This document shows, one piece after another, positions 43,798 through 53,000 of a DNA stretch of 64,000 bases. The notes under the pieces are model-generated. The model did no database searches and was not told the origin of the DNA. It worked only from the letters and a program-made list of their open reading frames with translations. The stretch lies in contig CAZUKP010000009.1 of NCBI GenBank assembly GCA_964620915.1, forward strand, positions 1 to 64,000. The letters are read 5' to 3'. Position 1 is the stretch's first letter, and each line of letters starts with the position of its first letter. The stretch comes from Hyphomicrobium_A sp964620915. Lineage in GTDB: Bacteria; Pseudomonadota; Alphaproteobacteria; Rhizobiales; Hyphomicrobiaceae. The position numbers and the translations under genes are program-made.

Positions 43798-45183
43798 ATG
43801 ACCGCGACAGCAAAACAAATGAACGAACCCGCGCCGGCTCACACGCAGGGTCTGGGTGAAGAGAGCAGCATCTGGTTCAAGCTCAGTCCGCTCCTCAAGG
43901 GTGGCATTGACAACCCGATGCGTATCCTCATGCAGATGTCGGAGCGCTACGGGCCCGTCATTCCCATCAACATCGCCAATCAGCGCGTGGTCATGATCAG
44001 CGGGCCTGAGTTCTTCAAGCACGTGCTGGTGACCAAGGCGGACAACTACATCAAATATTTCGACGGCCTGAAGCCCATCTTCGGCAAGTCGATGATAACC
44101 AACGACGGCGCGCTCTGGCAGAAGATCAGAATGCCCCAGCAGCCGGCGTTTCACCCCGACATGTTCGCCGAGTACATCCCCTACTTCCTCGACGCAATCC
44201 GCTCCAAGATGGACATCTGGGCCAACCTTGCGAAGTCGGGCCAGACGGTGGAAATGGTCGAGCAGACGTGGACGCTCGCCGCTGACATGATCTGCAAGGC
44301 GTTGTTTGACCGGGACATGCCGTTCAATCCGCACTTCGTCTTCAAGTGCGTGAAGACCTACACGGACGTCATGAACCACAAGGAGATTCGCCTGAAGAAA
44401 CAGGCCGGCGAAATCTTCGAAATGACCGAGCAGGATGCTGCCAAGGCCATGGAGGTCTGGGCCAGCGTGCCGCCGGAGGTCATTTCCGCCGATCCGCGCG
44501 AACAGCGCGAGCGCACGCTTCTCAAGATGATCGAAGCCGCCGTCGCAGATCCTGACGTTCCAGAATTCGATGAGCAGCAGGCCGTCGACGAGCTCAAGCA
44601 ATACCTTTGGGCCGGTACGGAGACGACGGCTTTGACGCTGGCTTGGGCCCTATACGAGACCGCGCGCCACCCCGAAGCTGCCGAGCGCATCCGCAGGGAA
44701 GGCGAGGAAGTATATGGCGACCGCGAACCCACGGCTGCCGACTATTCCGCGCTCGCTTACACCCGCGCCGTGATCCAGGAAACGATGCGGCTCTATCCGC
44801 CAATTTGGGGCCTGATCCGCGTGGCCGCAGCCGAAGACGAGATTGGCGGCAAGGAGATCCACGCTGGCGACCGCATCATGCTGTTCGCCTACGGCGCACA
44901 TCACAACCCGGAGTTCTGGGAAGAGCCGGAAGAGTTCCGGCCCGAGCGTTGGATGGGCGGCGGTGCGAAGAAGCAGGTGAAATATTCCTATCTTCCGTTC
45001 GGTGCGGGCAAGCGTTCGTGCATCGGCGGTGCGATGAGCCAGGTGGAAAACACACTGGCATTGTCGCTCCTGCTGCGCCGCTTCCGGCCCGAGTATGTTG
45101 GCGCCGATCCCGCAGGCATCAACGCGACCGTGACATTGACGCCCAAGGGCGGGCTCAACTTCAAGATTCGCGAACTGAGCTAG
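43798..45183 (+). CDS. cytochrome P450
   Basis: A 461-residue heme monooxygenase. The I-helix oxygen-activation motif is AGTETT (about 273-278), the K-helix ExxR is in ETMRLYP (about 328), and the heme-binding loop FGAGKRSCIGG holds the proximal Cys near residue 408. Patterns are closest to fatty-acid or terpenoid-type class II-like P450s (CYP4/CYP102 style) rather than to camphor-type enzymes, but the substrate is unknown. There is no N-terminal membrane anchor. A reductase and the gene neighbours give no partner. GGGAG precedes the ATG. Confidence 0.95.
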   Translation: MTATAKQMNEPAPAHTQGLGEESSIWFKLSPLLKGGIDNPMRILMQMSERYGPVIPINIANQRVVMISGPEFFKHVLVTKADNYIKYFDGLKPIFGKSMITNDGALWQKIRMPQQPAFHPDMFAEYIPYFLDAIRSKMDIWANLAKSGQTVEMVEQTWTLAADMICKALFDRDMPFNPHFVFKCVKTYTDVMNHKEIRLKKQAGEIFEMTEQDAAKAMEVWASVPPEVISADPREQRERTLLKMIEAAVADPDVPEFDEQQAVDELKQYLWAGTETTALTLAWALYETARHPEAAERIRREGEEVYGDREPTAADYSALAYTRAVIQETMRLYPPIWGLIRVAAAEDEIGGKEIHAGDRIMLFAYGAHHNPEFWEEPEEFRPERWMGGGAKKQVKYSYLPFGAGKRSCIGGAMSQVENTLALSLLLRRFRPEYVGADPAGINATVTLTPKGGLNFKIRELS

Positions 45184-45217
45184 CGTCGAGCACCTTCTAT
45201 ATGCGATAGCGGCGAAA

Positions 45218-45233
45218 GCGGCGTTTGCGCCGC
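45218..45233 (+). terminator. hairpin after the P450 gene
   Basis: GCGGCG at 45218-45223 and CGCCGC at 45228-45233 form a perfect six-base GC stem with loop TTTG, 35 bases after the P450 stop. The following CTCTCCGTTCTTG has scattered T. It is a plausible but weak terminator. Confidence 0.4.
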
Positions 45234-45269
45234 CTCTCCGTTCTTGCGCGATGCTCTTGGGAGGTCACA

Positions 45270-45680
45270 GTGGCCCGGCTTGCAGTGTGTGTTCTTGCGT
45301 TGGCCCTCGGTGTGGCAGGGGGCTGCGGCAAGGAGGACGCCGTAGCAGATTGCAGCCAAAACGAAGACCCAGATCGGCGAATACGGGGCTGTACGCAAAT
45401 CATTGAACGCGAAGGTCCCACCCCAACGTACATAGCCGGGGCATATGAAGCGCGGGGCTTGGCCTATCATAAGAAGCGCGACTATGACCGCGCCATTGCC
45501 GATTTCGATAAAGCCATTGAACTCAACTCCGATGAAGTCGGCTACCACATCAGCAAGGGCATTTCCTACATCGAGAAACGCGACAAGGAACGAGCCATCG
45601 CGGCCTTCCAGAGGGCGCTTGAGATGGACCCATCAAATGCGTTGGCGAAAAAGGGCCTCAAACTGGCCGAACAGAACTAG
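45270..45680 (+). CDS. TPR-repeat lipoprotein-like protein
   Basis: A 136-residue protein. The N-terminus is a signal sequence ending GVAGGC, an imperfect lipobox, so Cys is probably lipidated and the protein anchored in a membrane. Two tetratricopeptide repeats follow (AGAYEARGLAYHKKRDYDRAIADFDKAIEL, then the next). The start is GTG at 45270 because GGGAGG lies seven bases upstream. A longer frame starts at 45225. It is likely a protein-protein interaction adaptor of unknown partner. Confidence 0.7.
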   Translation: MARLAVCVLALALGVAGGCGKEDAVADCSQNEDPDRRIRGCTQIIEREGPTPTYIAGAYEARGLAYHKKRDYDRAIADFDKAIELNSDEVGYHISKGISYIEKRDKERAIAAFQRALEMDPSNALAKKGLKLAEQN

Positions 45681-45736
45681 GCGCGTCGATGCAGAGGGTC
45701 ATTGGGTTTCGGGCTAGGCTGGCACGAGCGGCCCCC

Positions 45737-46171
45737 TCAGTGAGTAGGATCTAGGATCGTGCGGAAGTCACGCGGCTTCAGCGCGATGGATGCCAGCGTC
45801 TTTTCGTCGAGCACCGCGAGGAACGCACGCAATGCTTCGTCAAGTGCCCCTTGCAGCTTGCAACACTCAGAGATGACGCACTGGTTTCCAGTGGAATGGC
45901 ATTCCACGAGTGCGAAGTCGGGCTCGGTCTCGCGAAGGACATCGCCCAGCACGATCTTGGTTGCAGGTTTTGCGAGCTCGAGTCCACCTGATCGACCACG
46001 TACGGCCACCAAATAACCGCTGCGCGTGAGCGCATTGACGACCTTCATGACATGCGGGCGCGAAATGGCATAGGCGTCCGAGATCTCCTCGATCGTCACC
46101 AACCGATCGCCGGCGGCGTGTGCGTACATCAATACGCGCAAGGCATAGTCGGAAAAGTGCGTCAGTCGCAT
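45737..46171 (-). CDS. nsrR: Rrf2-family NO-sensing repressor (NsrR-like)
   Basis: A 144-residue Rrf2 regulator. The winged helix begins MRLTHFSDYALRVLMYAHAA and includes IEEISDAYAISRPHVMKVVNAL. The iron-sulfur cluster cysteines are in ECHSTGNQCVISECCKLQ, with the Cys-x(6)-Cys-x(5)-Cys arrangement of NsrR. NsrR represses nitric-oxide-response genes until its cluster reacts with NO. The start at 46171 is preferred to one 11 codons upstream. It follows the NnrS gene in the same direction, and the pair shares a palindrome upstream. Confidence 0.9.
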   Translation of the reverse strand: MRLTHFSDYALRVLMYAHAAGDRLVTIEEISDAYAISRPHVMKVVNALTRSGYLVAVRGRSGGLELAKPATKIVLGDVLRETEPDFALVECHSTGNQCVISECCKLQGALDEALRAFLAVLDEKTLASIALKPRDFRTILDPTH

Positions 46172-46216
46172 CGCATCGCTCCAAACGTTGTCTTGGCGCC
46201 CCACACAATGGCGGCG

Positions 46217-47398
46217 CTATCGCCGGGCACTCACCAGTATTGGGCCATAGACGATCGCAAAGCCGCCGAATGCGAGCACCCACGCCGTGGCCGACAGATA
46301 CAGCATCGGCATGTAGGCGACGCCGAAAGCGGCCGCCAACCTCGCGGCCGCGGCAATGAAAGCAAGAACATAAATGGCCTGCGTCGCTCTGTTTGCGTGC
46401 AGCGGACGTCCGGTGTGCCCAAGACTAGCGCGCGTCATCACGGCCAGAGTCATCAAGCCAATGGCCCCTGCTGTCCATCCGTGCAGGGCGCCACTTGTCG
46501 ATATGGCGCTCGGCGCCAAGATCGAAAGACAGACAAGAAAGAAACCGAGCGGCACGAAAGCGTATCCGACGTGGAGCACCACAAGCAGCGGTTCGGCCAG
46601 CGTGCGATCTCCAGCCCAGCGGCAAATTCGAAGGGTTTGAAATGCGCCGGCCACGAATAGCGCGCCGGCTGTCAGGACCTCATCGGGCATCGCAACCCAA
46701 AGTGCGAGCGCGGCCGCACTGATGAGGATCGAAACGACATCATAACTGTTGAATGCGATAGGCAAACGGCCAGGGCTCTGCCGAGCCAGCCAATTGCGCG
46801 TGAAGCTCGGAATGATGCGCCCGCCAATGAGCGACAAAAGTATGACGGCAGCAGCGATCCCAAGACGCGTTCCATAGCCGAAGAACGTGCCCGAGTGAGC
46901 TTCCGCGAAGAAGACCGCGTCGCCTACGAGAAGAAGACCGATAAGTACAAGCACACGGAGGTTGCGCAGATTGTTGCCCGCGATGATCTCGCGGGCGATG
47001 ACGGCGACGAGGGCGGCTGGGAACGCCAGGTCGATCGCAGCCGCGATCCAAAGTCCCGTCAGCTGAGAGGTAAGGACCGCTGCCCGGCCCGCCACCCAGA
47101 TGAGAAACAGTGCGAGCAAGGGCGTTCCCTGTACCGGAAAACGCCCCGTCCAATTGGGTACGGCCGTTAACAGGAAGCCCGCGGCGACCGCAGGCAAGAA
47201 GCCGTAAAGCATCGCGTGCACGTGCCAATGCAACGGGGAAAGCGCGGTCGGAAGCGCAACTGATCCTGTCAGCATCGCCGGCCACACGGCAACCGCGATC
47301 GCTCCCCACACCGCGCCACCGAGAAAGAAAATGCGAAATCCGTAGCTCAGCAGTGCCGGGCCGGCGAAGGTGCGGATCTTCTCTGCGGACGTGTTCAT
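46217..47398 (-). CDS. nnrS: NnrS family membrane protein
   Basis: A 393-residue protein with about 12 membrane segments. NnrS proteins are heme- and copper-containing membrane proteins that protect against nitric oxide stress. The family start RTFAGPALLSYGFRIFFLGGAVWG, WHVHAMLYGFLPAVAAGFLLTAVPNWTGR and the late HGWTAGAIGLMTLAVMTRASLGHTGRPL, each containing conserved His, are present. It is transcribed with nsrR downstream and divergently from fdxA, with an NsrR-like palindrome between. Confidence 0.93.
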   Translation of the reverse strand: MNTSAEKIRTFAGPALLSYGFRIFFLGGAVWGAIAVAVWPAMLTGSVALPTALSPLHWHVHAMLYGFLPAVAAGFLLTAVPNWTGRFPVQGTPLLALFLIWVAGRAAVLTSQLTGLWIAAAIDLAFPAALVAVIAREIIAGNNLRNLRVLVLIGLLLVGDAVFFAEAHSGTFFGYGTRLGIAAAVILLSLIGGRIIPSFTRNWLARQSPGRLPIAFNSYDVVSILISAAALALWVAMPDEVLTAGALFVAGAFQTLRICRWAGDRTLAEPLLVVLHVGYAFVPLGFFLVCLSILAPSAISTSGALHGWTAGAIGLMTLAVMTRASLGHTGRPLHANRATQAIYVLAFIAAAARLAAAFGVAYMPMLYLSATAWVLAFGGFAIVYGPILVSARR

Positions 47399-47487
47399 CG
47401 TCTGCGGCCCTATGTGCGGCCCTCATCGCTGAAGCGGCGCCGTCACACGAAGAGTTGAAGCCCTGTTGATTTTCCGGTGTCGTCGTC

Positions 47488-47514
47488 AAAAGATATACCA
47501 AGAATATATCTTTT
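47488..47514. promoter_or_regulatory. 27-bp palindrome, likely NsrR operator
   Basis: AAAAGATATA (47488-47497) and TATATCTTTT (47505-47514) are perfect ten-base arms separated by seven bases. The core AAGATAT..ATATCTT spans 23 bases, the same width as the described NsrR site AAGATG..CATCTT. It lies 90 bases before nnrS and 80 bases before fdxA on opposite strands, so one repressor could control both directions. Confidence 0.75.
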
Positions 47515-47594
47515 AACGGCCCCAGTGTGTGGCGTCAACCCGACAGCATTGGGTGGAAGCTGTGCGCTAGCGGCAAGGAGCCACAGGAACGGCC

Positions 47595-47945
47595 ATGACC
47601 TACGTCGTCACTGAGAACTGTATCAAATGCAAATTCACCGACTGCGTCGAAGTGTGTCCCGTCGACTGTTTCTATGAAGGCGAGAACATGCTTGTCATTC
47701 ACCCTGACGAGTGCATCGACTGCGGTGTGTGCGTTCCAGAGTGCCCGGCCGAGGCGATCGTCTCGGATAGTGAACCGGCCGCAACGTCCCGATGGCTTGA
47801 GCTAAACCGTAAATACGCGGAGATTTGGCCGAATATCACTGCCAAGAAAGCCGCGCCATCGGATGCAGACGAGCAAAATGGCCGGCCTGGAAAGGCGGCG
47901 GAGTTTTCACCGGTGCCTGCCCGCGTTAGCGAGTCGGCGAGCTAG
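47595..47945 (+). CDS. fdxA: 7Fe-8S ferredoxin
   Basis: A 116-residue electron carrier. The cysteines fit a 3Fe-4S and a 4Fe-4S cluster: CIKCKFTDCVEVCPVDCF, then CIDCGVCVPECP. This resembles FdxA of alphaproteobacteria, with the usual WLELNRKYAEIWPNI and a variable low-complexity tail. The start is set by the AGGAG site before ATG. It is unusual that it faces an NsrR-like palindrome, which hints at nitrosative-stress control (inference). Confidence 0.93.
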   Translation: MTYVVTENCIKCKFTDCVEVCPVDCFYEGENMLVIHPDECIDCGVCVPECPAEAIVSDSEPAATSRWLELNRKYAEIWPNITAKKAAPSDADEQNGRPGKAAEFSPVPARVSESAS

Positions 47946-47962
47946 AGATCGCTGCCGCCCCA

Positions 47963-48508
47963 CTAGGCTCTCTGCCGGCTGACGTAGCGTGTCGTGAGGT
48001 AGCGCAGTTTCACGACGCCATCGGGATAAGCCTCGATCCCATCGAACGTTAGGGTATGGCTGTTCTTGAGCTCGTTGAGAAGCGACAGCCCTGCGCCGAG
48101 CAGCACTGGCACCAGAAAGATTTCGATCATGTCGACGAGGTTTTCGTCAAGCGCGGCCTGCATGGTGTAGGCGCCGCCCACAATCCAAATGTCTTTGGCT
48201 GTCTTTTCGCTGGCCATCTGGAGCGTCCCCATCAGGCCCAGGTCGGTAGGGACGACGCCGGCAGGGAGGTTTGTCAGCGGGTGCGACGAAAGCACGTAGA
48301 CCGGCTTGCCGGGATACGGCCAGTCATCTCCGATGGCATTGATCAGCTCGAAGGTCCGGCGGCCCATGACGAGTGCGCCGGTCTCGGCAAGGAATTTGTC
48401 GTAGCCATATAGACGCGCGTCGTAGGGGGCGAGCCAGTCGACGCCCCCCTCCCGGTCAGCGATGAAACCATCGAGGCTTGTTGCGACGTAAAATCTCACG
48501 CGTGGCAT
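47963..48508 (-). CDS. dihydrofolate reductase / RibD C-terminal-like protein
   Basis: A 181-residue protein of the RibD C-terminal domain-like (DHFR-fold) group. It starts PRVRFYVATSLDGFIADREGGVDWLAPYD and shows ALVMGRRTFELI and IWIVGGAYTMQAALDENLVDMIEIFLVPVLLGAG (in part). Members bind NADPH but substrates are unknown. The start at 48508 is preferred. A longer frame would overlap ndk by more. It is adjacent to ndk on the same strand. Confidence 0.85.
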   Translation of the reverse strand: MPRVRFYVATSLDGFIADREGGVDWLAPYDARLYGYDKFLAETGALVMGRRTFELINAIGDDWPYPGKPVYVLSSHPLTNLPAGVVPTDLGLMGTLQMASEKTAKDIWIVGGAYTMQAALDENLVDMIEIFLVPVLLGAGLSLLNELKNSHTLTFDGIEAYPDGVVKLRYLTTRYVSRQRA

Positions 48509-48548
48509 GTCGATTTTCCCCCAAGCCCCCCGGCCGGCACTGAGTGCT

Positions 48549-48971
48549 TCAGCCGACAATCTCGGTGGCGCGGAACGTCAATGCAATTTCGCGCTCTGCA
48601 GATTCGGGGCTGTCTGAGCCGTGGACAGAATTTTGCTGCTTGGAACGGGCATGAAGCTTGCGGATCGTGCCTTCCTTGGCTTCCTTGGGATCCGTTGATC
48701 CCATGATTTTCCGGTATTTGGCTATCGCATTTTTGCCTTCGAGCACTTGTAACACGATTGGGCCCGAGGTCATGAAGTTGCACAGCTCCTCGTAGAATGA
48801 ACGGCCCTTATGTTCCGCATAAAAGCGTTGGACCTGCCTCTTGGACCATGTGACGCGCTTCTGTGCGATGATTCGCAGCCCCGCTTTCTCGATGATGGCG
48901 TTGATCGCCCCGGTGATATTGCGTGCTGTCGCATCCGGTTTGATGATAGAGAGCGTACGCTCGGTGACCAT
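48549..48971 (-). CDS. ndk: nucleoside diphosphate kinase
   Basis: Balances cytoplasmic NTPs by phosphate exchange through a phospho-histidine. The 140-residue protein starts ERTLSIIKPDATARNITGAINAIIEKAGLRI (in part) and carries the active His in NSVHGSDSPESAEREI. The start at 48971 matches family length. A much longer frame to 49316 runs through non-homologous sequence and is rejected. Confidence 0.95.
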   Translation of the reverse strand: MVTERTLSIIKPDATARNITGAINAIIEKAGLRIIAQKRVTWSKRQVQRFYAEHKGRSFYEELCNFMTSGPIVLQVLEGKNAIAKYRKIMGSTDPKEAKEGTIRKLHARSKQQNSVHGSDSPESAEREIALTFRATEIVG

Positions 48972-49211
48972 CTCAGTCCCTCGGTTGTCAGATTTTGTGT
49001 ATGGATTGCGGCGGGTTATAATGATGATCCCGCCCCTCAACAAGGAAGACTGCCAACGGCTAGATTGGCGAAATACTCTTAGCCCGACGGGGGTGATTGA
49101 CGAAACGGGGGAGGTCGAACCAAATTGACGCTGAGCGAACAAACCGCATGGGCAAGAAACTGATGTGCACTGCTCAGTATTTTGGCCCCGATTATCCTGC
49201 AAGCAACTGAC

Positions 49212-50432
49212 ATGACCGGCCAACAGCCCGAGATCCACTGGTTCATCGCCCGCGAGGGCAAGCAGCACGGTCCCTTGACCGATGCCGAGATGCAAACATT
49301 CGTTGCACAAGGGCATCTGAGGCCGTCTGACCTTATTTGGCGTGCCGGGTTCACCGACTGGCGCCCGGCCCCAACTGTGTTTTCATTCAAGCCGCCTCAG
49401 GCCGCATCGGCGTCGCCCCGGCCGCCAGAGGCCAGGGGGCTTGGTGCCCAACCAGCACCTTCGGCTCAGCCATCCCCTGCTCAGCTTGAACGCTCTTTCG
49501 AGCCCGACCGCATCCGAATGGCGAAGGCTCACGGTGGCGTAGGTGGATCGATGCTCGGCCGTGCCATCGGTGTTGGGGTTGTGGTTGCCCTCATCGCCGC
49601 AGCGGGCGGCTGGTACTACGTGCAGGGGAGCGGCGGCACTAAGGTTGGGGAGACTGACGCAGGGGTGCCTGTTGTGGAAGCACCAGCTGCCAGCACGACT
49701 GGAGAGTCCCCGACCAGTGCGTCATCGGCTCCATCTGCGCCTGCGGGGACCGTTGCGCCTGTGGGCGCCGAGGAAGCCGCACAGACGCTCGATGCGAAGT
49801 TTCAAGAGACGGAGCTGTGGACGGTCGTTAAGCGCGAGTTCCCGGATTGGTATGGAGAACGCCTAAGAGAGGTCGCGAAGCTTACAGCAGACCAACAACC
49901 CCAGTTGGTCATCAACAAGCATATGACGGAAGCGCTGGTGGCCTTGCGGCGGAAGCATGCGAGCGAGGCGTTGGCTGCGAGCACCCAAAAGCTCAAATCT
50001 GTCGCAGCAGCGTTCCTTGAAAACTTGAAGAGCCTGAGCGCACACGGGGCGACGGCCTGCTACAGCTTCATCTCCAAGGGTGAGACAGCGCCAGTCGTTC
50101 TGGAGTTGCTGAGCGCGCCGAAGCAGGCCGCAGCCATCCAGGCACAGGCCGCTGCGATCTTTGAAGCTATCGCAGAGGGCCGCAAGACGCCTGTCACCCA
50201 CGCGAAAGCTGGCAAAGCCGACTACGAGGAGCTTGTCCGCCAACTCGCGAAGCTGGGTTGGAAGGAGGAGGATCTCAAGGTGTTCTCAGATCCCACCTCA
50301 CTCGGACGCCAGCCAGCGGCCCGTGTTTGCCAGATGGTGCAGGACTGGTTTTCGGCGCATCTGTCGGTCGAGGACCAGAAAACCCAAGAGCGGCTTCTGG
50401 TTGAAACGCTGAAGCCCGTTGTTTCCGGCTAG
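49212..50432 (+). CDS. membrane protein with N-terminal GYF_2 domain
   Basis: A 406-residue protein. Residues about 8-55 form a GYF_2-type domain (WFIAREGKQHGPLTDAEMQ then DLIWRAGFTDWRPAP), a likely peptide-binding module. One membrane segment follows near residue 115-138 (GVGVVVALIAAAGGWYYV), then a Ser/Ala/Pro linker. The C-terminal part (about 190-400) is helical and has no family I recognise. The N-terminal domain should lie in the cytoplasm and the tail in the periplasm. It probably forms a unit with the next small gene. Confidence 0.7.
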   Translation: MTGQQPEIHWFIAREGKQHGPLTDAEMQTFVAQGHLRPSDLIWRAGFTDWRPAPTVFSFKPPQAASASPRPPEARGLGAQPAPSAQPSPAQLERSFEPDRIRMAKAHGGVGGSMLGRAIGVGVVVALIAAAGGWYYVQGSGGTKVGETDAGVPVVEAPAASTTGESPTSASSAPSAPAGTVAPVGAEEAAQTLDAKFQETELWTVVKREFPDWYGERLREVAKLTADQQPQLVINKHMTEALVALRRKHASEALAASTQKLKSVAAAFLENLKSLSAHGATACYSFISKGETAPVVLELLSAPKQAAAIQAQAAAIFEAIAEGRKTPVTHAKAGKADYEELVRQLAKLGWKEEDLKVFSDPTSLGRQPAARVCQMVQDWFSAHLSVEDQKTQERLLVETLKPVVSG

Positions 50433-50440
50433 TCCATCCC

Positions 50441-50791
50441 ATGCTGCAAGTCATCTTGAAGGTCATCATCACGAGCGTCTTGGTGGTGGCTATCGCCGAG
50501 GTGGCCAAGCGCAGCTCATTGTTGGCCGCCATTTTAGCGTCGCTGCCGCTGACCTCTGTGCTCGCGATGATCTGGCTGTATCTTGACACCGGGGATGCCG
50601 AGCAGGTCGCTTATTTGGCGGGCGGCATCTTTTGGCTGGTGTTGCCTTCACTCGTCTTGTTTGTTGCCCTGCCGCTGATGCTGCGGGCCGATTGGCCATT
50701 TGCTCCCAGCTTGCTTGCGGCAAGTGCGCTGACCGTAGCCTCATACTTTGTGATGATTGCCGTTCTGAAGCGATTTGGCATCGCCTTTTGA
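50441..50791 (+). CDS. DUF3147 family membrane protein
   Basis: A 116-residue protein with four hydrophobic segments, the pattern of DUF3147 (ILKVIITSVLVVAIAEVAKRSSLLAAILASLPLTSVLAMIWLY in part). Its function is unknown. The start is eight bases after the previous stop, so it is cotranscribed with the GYF_2 protein. Confidence 0.85.
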   Translation: MLQVILKVIITSVLVVAIAEVAKRSSLLAAILASLPLTSVLAMIWLYLDTGDAEQVAYLAGGIFWLVLPSLVLFVALPLMLRADWPFAPSLLAASALTVASYFVMIAVLKRFGIAF

Positions 50792-50839
50792 GTGCTGCGC
50801 GCGTGACACGGCGAAAGTGACCCGCTATCCCCTGGGCCC

Positions 50840-52759
50840 ATGCTCCATATCAACGATCTGACTTTTCGCATTGAAGGCCGCCCCATCTTCGATGGAGCTA
50901 CGGCGGGTATACCGACGGGGCACAAGGTAGGGCTTGTCGGACGCAATGGGGCCGGGAAGACGACACTCATTAAGATCGTCGCCGGGGATCTCGCCCCCGA
51001 TAGTGGGACCATCACAGTTCCGCGCAATTCACGGATTGGACACATCGCGCAGGAAGCGCCGGGCGCTCAAAGCAGCCTTATCGACTGGGTGCTTTCGGCC
51101 GACACAGAGCGCGCGCGTCTGCTCGAAGAGGCCGAGCATGCCGACGATGCGCACCGCATCGCCGAGATTCATGAACGCTTGAACGATATCGACGCGCATT
51201 CAGCCCCTGCACGGGCTGCGCAGATCCTCGCCGGATTGGGTTTCGACGAGGACACTCAGCAACGTCCCTGTTCTGCGTTGTCGGGTGGCTGGCGTATGCG
51301 GGTCGCGCTCGCCGCCGTCTTGTTCCTTCAGCCCGAGGTTTTGTTGCTCGACGAGCCCACGAACTATCTCGATCTTGAAGGTGCCTTGTGGCTGGAAAAC
51401 TATCTGCGCAGTTATCCGCACACCGTCCTGATCGTAAGCCACGACCGCGAGCTCTTGAACCGCGCGGTGGGTGCAATTCTGCATCTCGATCGCGGCAAGC
51501 TCACACTTTATTCGGGAGGCTATGACGACTTTGAAGAGGCGCGGCGCGAGAAACAACGCCTTGAGTTGAAACTCAAGAAAAAGCAGGACGAGGAGCGCCG
51601 CCGGATACAGGCCTTCATCGACCGCTTCAAAGCAAAGGCAACGAAGGCTGCGCAAGCGCAAAGCCGCGTCAAGGCTCTGGCGAAAATGCAGCCAATCGCG
51701 GCCCAGCTCGATGAGCGTGTGGCGTCGTTTTATTTTCCGCAACCGGCAAAACCTTTGGCCAGCCCGCTTCTAAGACTGGAGGATGTGGCCGTCGGTTATC
51801 AGGCCGGCTGTCCCATTCTAGCGGGGCTGGATCTCAGGATCGACCAGGATGATCGCATCGCGCTGCTTGGCCAGAATGGAAATGGAAAGTCTACGTTCGC
51901 CAAGTTGATTTCGGGCAAGCTCGATGCGCTCTCAGGCAAAGTCTTTGGTGCCAAGCGCGTTGACGTGGGCTATTTCGCTCAGCATCAGCTGGATGAGCTG
52001 CACCCGCAGGCAACGCCATACGACTACATGCTTAAGTTGATGCCGGATGCGACGGAGGCGCAGCGGCGTACGCGACTTGGCACCTATGGCTTTGGGGCGG
52101 ATAAGGCAGACACCAAATGCTGCAATCTCTCCGGTGGTGAGAAGGCGCGCCTCCTCTTGGCGCTCGCGGCATTCCATGGTCCCCACCTACTCGTCCTCGA
52201 CGAGCCGACCAATCACCTCGACGTCGATAGCCGTGAGGCGCTGGTGCGCGCGCTGAACGAATATGAAGGCGCAGTCCTTTTGATCAGTCACGACCGCCAT
52301 CTCATCGAAGCCTGTGCCGATCGCCTTTGGGTGGTCAGAGCCGGGACGGTGTCGTCTTACGAAGGTGACATCGATACCTATCGCGCGGAATTGCTTGCAG
52401 GACTGAGTGGCGGCAGCCGCCCAGCGTCAAATTCGGGGGAGTATTCGGAAGGCTTACGTCAGGGCCGGGCAGAGCAACGACGCGCGGCCGCCGACCGGCG
52501 CGCGGGACTTGCTCCACTGAAGAAGGCGATGAAGGCGGCCGAAAAAGTCGTCAACAGAATTGCCGGCGAGATTGCGAAACTCGATGACATGCTGGCGGAC
52601 GCGAAACTCTATGCGCACGATCCCGAAAAAGCACAGAAGGCCAGCATCGAGCGCGGGCAGCTCGCCAAGCGATTGGCGGAGGCGGAGGAGGCTTGGCTTG
52701 AAGCCAGCGAAGACTACGAGCTCGCCGCTGCAGAATCCTCCAGTACCGCTGAGGTTTAG
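50840..52759 (+). CDS. ABC-F ATPase (Uup/EttA-like)
   Basis: A 639-residue soluble protein with two ABC domains and no membrane segments, so it is of the ABC-F translation-factor type. Walker A is GRNGAGKTTL (about 34-43) and GQNGNGKSTF (about 343-352), with signatures LSGGWRMRV and LSGGEKARL, and DEPTNYLD and DEPTNHLD. A basic coiled linker of about 100 residues joins them (KQRLELKLKKKQDEERRRI), and a charged coiled C-terminus (AEKVVNRIAGEIAKLDDML) follows. Such proteins assist the ribosome or DNA repair. Confidence 0.92.
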   Translation: MLHINDLTFRIEGRPIFDGATAGIPTGHKVGLVGRNGAGKTTLIKIVAGDLAPDSGTITVPRNSRIGHIAQEAPGAQSSLIDWVLSADTERARLLEEAEHADDAHRIAEIHERLNDIDAHSAPARAAQILAGLGFDEDTQQRPCSALSGGWRMRVALAAVLFLQPEVLLLDEPTNYLDLEGALWLENYLRSYPHTVLIVSHDRELLNRAVGAILHLDRGKLTLYSGGYDDFEEARREKQRLELKLKKKQDEERRRIQAFIDRFKAKATKAAQAQSRVKALAKMQPIAAQLDERVASFYFPQPAKPLASPLLRLEDVAVGYQAGCPILAGLDLRIDQDDRIALLGQNGNGKSTFAKLISGKLDALSGKVFGAKRVDVGYFAQHQLDELHPQATPYDYMLKLMPDATEAQRRTRLGTYGFGADKADTKCCNLSGGEKARLLLALAAFHGPHLLVLDEPTNHLDVDSREALVRALNEYEGAVLLISHDRHLIEACADRLWVVRAGTVSSYEGDIDTYRAELLAGLSGGSRPASNSGEYSEGLRQGRAEQRRAAADRRAGLAPLKKAMKAAEKVVNRIAGEIAKLDDMLADAKLYAHDPEKAQKASIERGQLAKRLAEAEEAWLEASEDYELAAAESSSTAEV

Positions 52760-53000
52760 GGCGTGCAACCGCGGCGGATCGGCGGTGCCCAAAGCGAATG
52801 ACCTTCTTGCTTATGCACACCTAAACGGATTCTCCAGCACGAAGGTTATGGCTTGAACCGGAGTATTGTATCAGCATGCTTTTGAGAGCTGGCCGCTGGG
52901 TCGAAGCGGGGACCATGCCCTGTGGGCTACGAGCCTATTTGGGATTGGCGGTCCAGCTCTCAGTGGGGCGCAGAGCCTCCGTTGCAAAAATTTTCGGATC

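Noticed and set aside
48972..49316. N-terminal extension of ndk to 49316
   Set aside because: The added residues have no homology, while the start at 48971 gives the normal 140-residue length.
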